Positions 1 to 4,413 of a stretch of 5,847 nucleotides of DNA are shown here, piece by piece. Made by a program: the position numbers and the translations under genes. The notes beneath the pieces are model-generated. The model did not search any database. It saw only the letters and a list, made by a program, of their open reading frames with translations, and was not told the DNA's origin. Numbering within the stretch: position 1 is the first letter of the stretch; each line of letters opens with the position of its first letter. This stretch comes from an uncultured Clostridia bacterium (GTDB lineage: Bacteria > Bacillota > Clostridia > Christensenellales > CAG-138), in contig CAMZAY010000082.1 in NCBI GenBank assembly GCA_947304365.1, positions 1-5,847 on the forward strand, in the 5' to 3' direction.

Positions 1-50
1 CCGTTCGGTCAACACTTAACGAACGCTGCTTTACTCTTCTTACCAGCGTA

Positions 51-79
51 ATAATACTACCTTCGCGCCCGCATGTCAA
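51..79 (-). promoter_or_regulatory. Sigma-A type promoter reading leftward out of the window
   Basis: On the minus strand a perfect -35 box TTGACA (plus positions 74-79) is followed after exactly 17 bp by TATTAT (51-56), which differs from TATAAT at one base. Transcription would begin near position 44 and run off the left edge. No start codon with a good ribosome site is visible in the remaining 44 nt, so the gene it serves, or the rest of its leader, lies outside the window. It is divergent from the operon promoter, with about 58 bp between the two -35 boxes. The match quality and spacing are seen directly; activity is inferred. Confidence 0.7.
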
Positions 80-105
80 TACCCTTCCGCGGCCGGCGGG
101 GTATT
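78..105. promoter_or_regulatory. Inverted repeat, possible operator between divergent promoters
   Basis: AATACCC (78-84) and its exact reverse complement GGGTATT (99-105) are separated by 14 bp, putting the half-site centres 21 bp apart, two helical turns. The left arm overlaps the -35 box of the leftward promoter, and the site lies 32 bp upstream of the rightward -35 box. This geometry suits a dimeric regulator. As RNA it can also form a hairpin, with an inner CCGC/GCGG stem (87-90 with 96-99), but the nearest T-run begins 9 nt after the stem, which is poor for a terminator. The regulator is unknown. Confidence 0.45.
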
Positions 106-114
106 ATCAAAGCC

Positions 115-136
115 TTTTTTCGCGGTTTTTTCACGG
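115..136 (+). promoter_or_regulatory. Tandem 11-bp T-tract repeat, UP-element-like
   Basis: TTTTTTCGCGG (115-125) is followed directly by TTTTTTCACGG (126-136), a tandem direct repeat with one mismatch. The six-base T-tracts are therefore spaced by 11 bp, about one helical turn. They end just before the -35 box at 138, and with a start site near 173 they fall at about -59 to -54 and -48 to -43. That is where the alpha C-terminal domains of RNA polymerase contact AT-rich UP elements, and phased A/T tracts also bend DNA. The repeat is seen; the promoter-boosting role is inferred. Confidence 0.5.
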
Positions 137-137
137 C

Positions 138-166
138 TTGATTTCGGGCGGCGCTCATGTTATACT
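138..166 (+). promoter_or_regulatory. Sigma-A type promoter of the ahcY-mtaD operon
   Basis: TTGATT (138-143) and TATACT (161-166) are separated by 17 bp, and the -10 box carries the TGn extension (TG at 158-159). Four of six -35 and five of six -10 bases match consensus. The predicted start of transcription is near 173, giving a leader of about 30 nt before the ahcY start codon. That is too short for a riboswitch or a leader-peptide attenuator, so any control probably acts at the DNA level. No other convincing promoter was found inside the operon. Confidence 0.75.
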
Positions 167-190
167 TAATTTGAGAAAATATGTATATTC

Positions 191-195
191 AGGAG
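191..195 (+). promoter_or_regulatory. Ribosome binding site deciding the ahcY start
   Basis: AGGAG at 191-195 is 8 nt before the ATG at 204, the usual spacing. The in-frame ATG at 198 is only 2 nt away from this site, and the upstream in-frame TTG at 138 lies inside the -35 box, so 204 is the preferred start. Confidence 0.8.
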
Positions 196-203
196 CGATG
201 AAA

Positions 204-1445
204 ATGAGTTATTCCATACGCGACATTTCACTTGCGCCCCTCGGCAAAAAGCGCATCGAGTGGGTAAAGAGCTACATGCCCGTGCTTAACGAGCTTGGAG
301 AGCGTTTCCGGCGCGAGCAGCCCTTCAAGGGACTGCGCGTTTCCGTCTGCGTGCATCTTGAGGCGAAGACGGCGTATCTGGGCCTTCTTTTGAGGGAAGG
401 CGGCGCCGAGGTAGCCATTACCGGCTCCAATCCCCTTTCCACAAAGGACGATATCTGCGCCGCGCTCGCCGAGATGGGCATGAACGTTTACGCCTGGTTC
501 AACGCCACTCCGGAGGAGTTTCACGAGCATATCAGGCAGACCCTCGAATTCAGGCCCCATATCGCGATCGACGACGGCGGCGAGTTCGTGACGATGCTCC
601 ATGAGGAGCATCCCGAGTATGCCGAGTGCCTTATCGGCGGCTGCGAGGAGACCACCACGGGCATATTGAAGCTTAAGGCGAGGGTGAAGAACGGCGCGCT
701 CCGCTTCCCCATGATGGCGGTGAACGACGCGAACTGCAAGCACCTTTTCGACAACCGTCACGGCACGGGTCAAAGCTCGTGGGATGCGATCATGTACACC
801 ACCAACAACATGGTTACCGGCAAAACAGTCGTCGTCGCCGGATACGGCTTCTGCTCGAGCGGCATCGCGATGCGTGCGAAGGGCCTTGGCGCAAACGTGA
901 TCGTGACGGAGGTCAACCCCTTCCGCGCGCTCGAGGCGGCGATGGACGGCTTCCGCGTGATGAAGATGGACGACGCGGCGCCCCTCGGCGATTTCTTCGT
1001 CACGGCGACCGGCTGCAGGGACGTCATAACCAAACGCCATTTCGAGAAGATGAAGGACGGCGTTATACTCGCCAATTCCGGGCATTTCGACGTAGAGGTG
1101 TCGAAGACCGATCTTGAGGCGATGGCCGTCGAAAAGATCGACCGCAAGCCCTTCATAACCGGCTATGTGATGCCGGACGGGCGCGTTATAAACCTCATGG
1201 CGGAGGGCCGCCTCGTCAACATAACGGCGGGCAACGGACACCCCGCGGAGATAATGGACCTGAGCTTTGCCATACAGGCGCTTTCCGCCGAATATCTTGT
1301 AAAGCACGGAAGGGAGCTCGCTCCCGGGCTTTACAGCGTGCCGGAGGATATCGACCGTTCCGTGGCTATGATCAAGATAGGCGCGATGGGACTTGGGCTC
1401 GACAAGCTCACTCCGGAGCAGGAAGCCTATCTCGCCGCAGAATGA
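204..1445 (+). CDS. ahcY: Adenosylhomocysteinase (SAH hydrolase), short Thermotoga/archaeal type; possibly acts on S-inosylhomocysteine
   Basis: NAD-dependent cytosolic enzyme that reversibly splits S-adenosylhomocysteine into homocysteine and adenosine, clearing the inhibitory product of methyl transfer. The 413-residue protein starts MSYSIRDISL. Family landmarks are present: His51 in HLEAKT (51-56), Asp124 in DDGG, Glu149 in EETTTG, Lys179, Asp183 and Asn184 in the K..LFDN stretch, Glu236 binding the NAD ribose, His294 in GHFDVE and His346 in NGHP. It lacks the 40-residue insertion of many bacterial enzymes and the C-terminal Lys/Tyr tail of eukaryotic ones, ending after LTPEQEAYL. The human HMTVET substrate motif is replaced by HLEAKT, as in Thermotoga and archaea. 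The Rossmann loop reads GYGFCSSG (213-220), with Ser where the third glycine of GxGxxG is usual. It is the first gene of the operon and overlaps the next by ATGA. The family is certain; adenosyl versus inosyl substrate is open. Confidence 0.95.
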   Translation: MSYSIRDISLAPLGKKRIEWVKSYMPVLNELGERFRREQPFKGLRVSVCVHLEAKTAYLGLLLREGGAEVAITGSNPLSTKDDICAALAEMGMNVYAWFNATPEEFHEHIRQTLEFRPHIAIDDGGEFVTMLHEEHPEYAECLIGGCEETTTGILKLKARVKNGALRFPMMAVNDANCKHLFDNRHGTGQSSWDAIMYTTNNMVTGKTVVVAGYGFCSSGIAMRAKGLGANVIVTEVNPFRALEAAMDGFRVMKMDDAAPLGDFFVTATGCRDVITKRHFEKMKDGVILANSGHFDVEVSKTDLEAMAVEKIDRKPFITGYVMPDGRVINLMAEGRLVNITAGNGHPAEIMDLSFAIQALSAEYLVKHGRELAPGLYSVPEDIDRSVAMIKIGAMGLGLDKLTPEQEAYLAAE

Positions 1446-2149
1446 GGCGCTTTCGCAGAATCAAATACCCGGCGGCGTTCGCGCTCGCTTTGGCGCTCGC
1501 CGCGGTTGCCGGCTGCGCGTGGCTGGGCGACGCGTTGAGCGCGCTCACCCCCGCGGATACCGATCTGCCTTTGGGCAGCGTGCTTCCCACCGCCGTTCCG
1601 GACGCGGCTCCGACCGCCGCATCCGATACGGATAACCCGGTGCTCGTCTTTATCACGGGCTATGAGCGCGCGTTCGCTTCCGCCTCGAAGGGGCTTGCCG
1701 CAGGCGCTTACGAAAGGGGCGGCGAAAGCGGGCAGCTCGCACTGCTCCTCGCGCGGGACGGATCGCGGCTCTCGCTGATCGCTTCGACGGTCGGCATGCT
1801 GCCCGACAGATCCGCGCTCGGCGCCTTTTCGGGCGAGGTGACCGGCGCCTACTCCGGCAGCGGCACGCTGTCAAAGGAGGGCGCTTTCGAATTCAGCCTC
1901 GGCTCGGGCGGCAGTATTGCGGGCTCGCTCGAAAAGGGAGTGCTGACCGCTTCCCTGCCGGACGGCGAGCTTGCCCTTTACAGGACCGATTCCGGATACC
2001 TGCTCTGGTTTTACGACGGGCAGGGCACCGGCGTTACGGAGGTGCTCGGCAGCAAGCTGCGCTACATACGCTCCGATAAAAAGCTCGCGCCTTCCGACAG
2101 GCTCCCCGGCGGCGAAGGCCTTTCCGAATTCGTCTGGGGACGAAGCTGA
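1442..2149 (+). CDS. Predicted lipoprotein of unknown function
   Basis: I do not recognise a family. The 235-residue product has a basic N-terminus (MRRFRRIK), a hydrophobic Ala/Leu-rich segment (11-24) and a good lipobox, V22-A-G-C25, so Cys25 should be lipidated and the protein anchored outside the cytoplasmic membrane. Residues 26-64 are a Pro/Ala/Asp/Thr-rich linker. The rest (66-235) is rich in short Gly/Ser-turn beta-strand patterns such as GSGTL and GSIAGSL at about 139-175, suggesting a small beta-sheet domain, with an aromatic stretch at YLLWFYDG (186-193). It has no extra cysteines or obvious catalytic motif. The ATG overlaps the ahcY stop codon by 4 bp and lacks a well-spaced ribosome site, so translation is probably coupled to ahcY. 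A surface role linked to SAM by-product metabolism is possible but not shown; it may simply be a passenger gene. Confidence 0.8.
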   Translation: MRRFRRIKYPAAFALALALAAVAGCAWLGDALSALTPADTDLPLGSVLPTAVPDAAPTAASDTDNPVLVFITGYERAFASASKGLAAGAYERGGESGQLALLLARDGSRLSLIASTVGMLPDRSALGAFSGEVTGAYSGSGTLSKEGAFEFSLGSGGSIAGSLEKGVLTASLPDGELALYRTDSGYLLWFYDGQGTGVTEVLGSKLRYIRSDKKLAPSDRLPGGEGLSEFVWGRS

Positions 2150-2173
2150 CCCGAAACCATCACAAAAACTCCC

Positions 2174-2180
2174 AAGGGGG
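2174..2180 (+). promoter_or_regulatory. Strong ribosome binding site of the bofA-like gene
   Basis: AAGGGGG (2174-2180) lies 8 nt before the ATG at 2189, within the 39-nt gap after the lipoprotein gene. It is the best Shine-Dalgarno in the middle of the operon and suggests that the membrane protein is translated independently of the gene before it. Confidence 0.7.
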
Positions 2181-2188
2181 CTTTCCTT

Positions 2189-2506
2189 ATGAACTCTGTA
2201 TTACTCTCCGCGCCGAGCCTTAACATACAGCTCGGCGACTACGTGCCGCTGATGATCGTCTGCGGCGTGCTGGCGGTGCTGTTCGTCGTCTTCAAGCTGA
2301 CGGGCGTCCGCTCGAAGGTGCTGTGGACGCTGCTGATAAACGGAATGATCGGCGCGGGCATGCTCTGCCTGTTCAACATCGTTTTCTACACGTACCTTAA
2401 CATGCGCTTCTTCAAGATACCCATCACCTGGTTCTCCTCGCTCATGGCGGGGGCGCTCGGCGTGCCCGGCGTGCTGCTCCTCCTTATACTTCAATTTTTG
2501 GTGTAA
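2189..2506 (+). CDS. bofA: BofA-family membrane protein (pro-sigma-K processing inhibitor family)
   Basis: A 105-residue integral membrane protein with three likely hydrophobic segments (about 19-37, 46-68 and 82-104). The C-terminal half carries the BofA family pattern: an Asn-containing segment (LFNIV, N63), then PIT (78-80), then SLMAGALGVPGVLLLLI (84-100), matching the family's P-I-N ... GILGIPG ending. In Bacillus subtilis, BofA holds the intramembrane protease SpoIVFB inactive with SpoIVFA until the forespore signals, delaying sigma-K activation in the mother cell. From memory of that protein, Asn48 is kept here (N63), but Asn61 and Thr64, residues implicated in inhibition, appear as Thr80 and Ser83. 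The protein is about 18 residues longer than the Bacillus one, at the N-terminus. It sits between a lipoprotein and mtnA, an unusual place for a sporulation gene. Membership looks good; the sporulation role is inferred. Confidence 0.8.
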   Translation: MNSVLLSAPSLNIQLGDYVPLMIVCGVLAVLFVVFKLTGVRSKVLWTLLINGMIGAGMLCLFNIVFYTYLNMRFFKIPITWFSSLMAGALGVPGVLLLLILQFLV

Positions 2507-2510
2507 AATT

Positions 2511-3587
2511 ATGGAAAAGATCGAAAACATACGCCTCAGCGAAAACGGCGATTCGCTTATAATCCTCGACCAGACGAGGCTGCCGGGAGAGATCCGCTAC
2601 CTTGTCATAGAATCGCGCGAGCAGCTTTTCGAGGCGATCACGAAGCTCCGCGTGCGCGGCGCGCCGGCTATCGGCATTGCGGCGGCGTACGGGTATTATC
2701 TCTGCGCGCTCCGGGATAAGGATCAGGAGGATTTCTTCCGCCGCATGGACGACGCGGAAAGGTATCTCGCCTCCGCCCGCCCGACCGCGGTGAACCTCAC
2801 CTGGGCGCTTGCGAGGATGCGCGCCGCCTTAAAGCGGAACGCCCTCAAGCCAAGGGACGAGATCGTCGCGCTCCTTAAGGAGGAGGCGATAGCCATCCAC
2901 CGCGAGGATATCGAGGCGAACAAGCGTATAAGCGAATACGGCATGAGCGTGCTCTCCCCCGGCATGGGCGTGCTTACGCACTGCAACGCCGGTCCCCTTG
3001 CGACGAGCCGCTACGGCACGGCGCTGGGCCCCATACTCCTTGCTCACGAACAGGGCGTGGAGCTTCACGTTTTCGCGGACGAGACGCGCCCGCTCCTCCA
3101 GGGGGCGAGGCTCACGGCGTTCGAATTGAAGAACGCGGGCGTGGACGTTACCCTGATCTGCGACAACATGGCGGGCGAGGTCATGAAGGAGGGCAAGGTC
3201 CAGGCGGTGTTCGTCGGCTGCGACCGCGCGGCGAGGAACGGCGACGCCGCGAATAAGATCGGCACATCGAGCCTTGCCGTGCTCGCCAAATACTACGGCG
3301 TGCCCTTCTATATGCTGATGCCGCTCTCCACCGTGGATATGAACACGGCTTCCGGCAGGGACATAAAGATCGAACAGCGCGACCCCGAGGAGGTCACGGC
3401 GCTCAATTTCCGCGAGCGCATGGCGCCCGACGGCGTGAAGGTCTACAATCCCGCCTTCGACGTGGTGGAGCACGAGCTCATAACCGCACTTATAACCGAG
3501 GAGGGCGTCATCACCGAGCCCTTTGAGGAGAATTTCACAAAGGCCTTTGAAAGAAAAAAGGAAAGGACGGAAAAGACCGATGCTTAA
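2511..3587 (+). CDS. mtnA: S-methyl-5-thioribose-1-phosphate isomerase
   Basis: Cytosolic aldose-ketose isomerase converting 5-methylthioribose-1-phosphate to 5-methylthioribulose-1-phosphate in methionine salvage; homologues also take 5-deoxyribose-1-phosphate. The 358-residue length is typical. Motifs in order: LDQTRLPGE (19-27), RGAPAIG (49-55) and Arg90 for phosphate/sugar binding, TAVNLTWAL (92-100), catalytic Cys158 in THCNAGPLATSRYGTALG, DETRPLLQGARLTAFEL (190-206) with Gln197, DNMAG (218-222), catalytic Asp238 in GCDRAARNGD, and NKIGT (248-252). All are intact, favouring a true MtnA over the related eIF2B subunits or ribose-1,5-bisphosphate isomerase. It starts 4 nt after the bofA stop with no visible Shine-Dalgarno, so it probably depends on translational coupling. 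Its end overlaps the phosphorylase gene by 8 bp. The supply of its substrate by the next gene fits one pathway. Confidence 0.94.
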   Translation: MEKIENIRLSENGDSLIILDQTRLPGEIRYLVIESREQLFEAITKLRVRGAPAIGIAAAYGYYLCALRDKDQEDFFRRMDDAERYLASARPTAVNLTWALARMRAALKRNALKPRDEIVALLKEEAIAIHREDIEANKRISEYGMSVLSPGMGVLTHCNAGPLATSRYGTALGPILLAHEQGVELHVFADETRPLLQGARLTAFELKNAGVDVTLICDNMAGEVMKEGKVQAVFVGCDRAARNGDAANKIGTSSLAVLAKYYGVPFYMLMPLSTVDMNTASGRDIKIEQRDPEEVTALNFRERMAPDGVKVYNPAFDVVEHELITALITEEGVITEPFEENFTKAFERKKERTEKTDA

Positions 3588-4413
3588 ATACGACGATTAC
3601 GCCGAAAGCGCGAAGGCGCTCTGCCGCGCGCTCGGGGAATTCTGCCCCGAGGTGCTCATCATACTCGGAAGCGGGCTCGGCAGGCTCGGCGAAAGGCTGA
3701 AGGATCCCATCGCCGTGCCCTACGGGGATATCCCGCACATGAAGCACTCGACGGCTCCCGGTCACGCGGGGCGCTTCCTCGCCGGGGAGCTCGGCGGGAA
3801 GAGCGTGCTCCTCATGCAGGGCAGGCTGCATCTTTACGAGGGCTGGGCGCCCGAGGACGCGGCGTTCCCCATAAGGATCGCGAAGCTGATGGGCATTGAA
3901 AAGCTGATCGTCACCAACGCGGCGGGCGGTATCAACACGGGCTATAAGCCGGGCGATCTGATGCTAATTTCCGATTTTATAAAGCTCAACGCGCCCGATC
4001 CCCTGATCGGTCCCAACATAGACGAATTCGGTCCCCGCTTCCCCGACATGAGCCGCGTTTTCGACAGGCGGTATATGCTCGATTTCAAGCGGATCGCCGA
4101 AGCGCACGGCGAGAAGGTGCACGAGGGCGTTTACTATTACTGCATGGGCCCGCGCTACGAGACCCCGGCGGAGATACGCCTTATGCGCGTACTCGGCGCG
4201 GACGCCGTGGGCATGAGCACCGTGCCGGAATGCGTCGCCGCAAGGCACTGCGGGATGCGGATACTCGGCATATCCCTCATCACCAACATGGCGGCGGGGA
4301 TACTCGATAAGCCCCTCTCCGGCGAGGAAGTCATCGAGGCCGGCAGCGCCGCCTCCGAAAGGCTCTCGACGTACGTTACCGAATTCCTTGAGGCGATGGA
4401 TACCGATGCTTGA
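3580..4413 (+). CDS. punA: Trimeric-type purine nucleoside phosphorylase, possibly a 5'-methylthioinosine/5'-deoxyinosine phosphorylase
   Basis: Phosphorolytic cleavage of purine nucleosides to base and sugar-1-phosphate in the cytosol. The 277-residue protein shows the class I trimer landmarks: LGSGLG (29-34, Ser31 for phosphate), GHAG (61-64), GRLHLYEG (81-88, Arg82 and His84), TNAAGGIN (112-119), GPNIDEFGPRFPDMS (144-158), GPRYETPAEI (190-199, base-binding Glu194), GMSTVPE (211-217) and TNMAAG (235-240). Asn236 in place of the Asp of MTA phosphorylase points to 6-oxopurines such as inosine rather than adenine nucleosides. By alignment from memory, the His that binds the 5'-OH in human PNP (His257, in HEEV) is Gly248 here (GEEV). 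This would leave room for 5'-deoxy or 5'-methylthio groups. The start at 3580 lies within the mtnA end (8-bp overlap), with AAAGGA 12 nt upstream; an upstream TTG at 3523 would add a basic tail not seen in the family. Confidence 0.9.
   Translation: MLKYDDYAESAKALCRALGEFCPEVLIILGSGLGRLGERLKDPIAVPYGDIPHMKHSTAPGHAGRFLAGELGGKSVLLMQGRLHLYEGWAPEDAAFPIRIAKLMGIEKLIVTNAAGGINTGYKPGDLMLISDFIKLNAPDPLIGPNIDEFGPRFPDMSRVFDRRYMLDFKRIAEAHGEKVHEGVYYYCMGPRYETPAEIRLMRVLGADAVGMSTVPECVAARHCGMRILGISLITNMAAGILDKPLSGEEVIEAGSAASERLSTYVTEFLEAMDTDA

Noticed and set aside
2..25. Inverted repeat CGTTCG/CGAACG with a 12-nt loop
   Set aside because: The arms are only six bases and may be chance. It could be part of the leader or operator of the leftward gene, but there is too little sequence to judge.
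78..120. Intrinsic terminator before the operon (hairpin plus TTTTTT)
   Set aside because: The T-run starts 9 nt after the stem, too far for an intrinsic terminator. The repeat fits an operator better.
138..203. Upstream TTG start adding 22 residues to AhcY
   Set aside because: The TTG is part of the -35 box and lies upstream of the predicted transcription start. The AGGAG at 191 fits the ATG at 204.
167..203. SAM or SAH riboswitch in the ahcY leader
   Set aside because: The predicted leader is only about 30 nt and contains no paired elements of a known SAM or SAH aptamer.
228..1307. Long antisense open frame opposite ahcY (359 codons)
   Set aside because: Its translation is rich in His, Arg and Val with no family motif, as expected opposite a GC-rich third-position-biased gene. 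The sense frame is a clear AhcY.
2150..2188. Terminator or attenuator in the gap before the bofA-like gene
   Set aside because: Only a CCC/GGG pair with a 2-nt loop is possible, and the G-run is better explained as the ribosome binding site.
2829..3473. Antisense open frame opposite mtnA
   Set aside because: It is a shadow frame with low-complexity His/Arg/Val-rich product and no motif.
3523..3579. Upstream TTG start adding 19 basic residues to the phosphorylase
   Set aside because: It would lie deep in mtnA, and the extra Arg/Lys-rich residues are not part of the PNP family. The ATG at 3580 gives the normal length.
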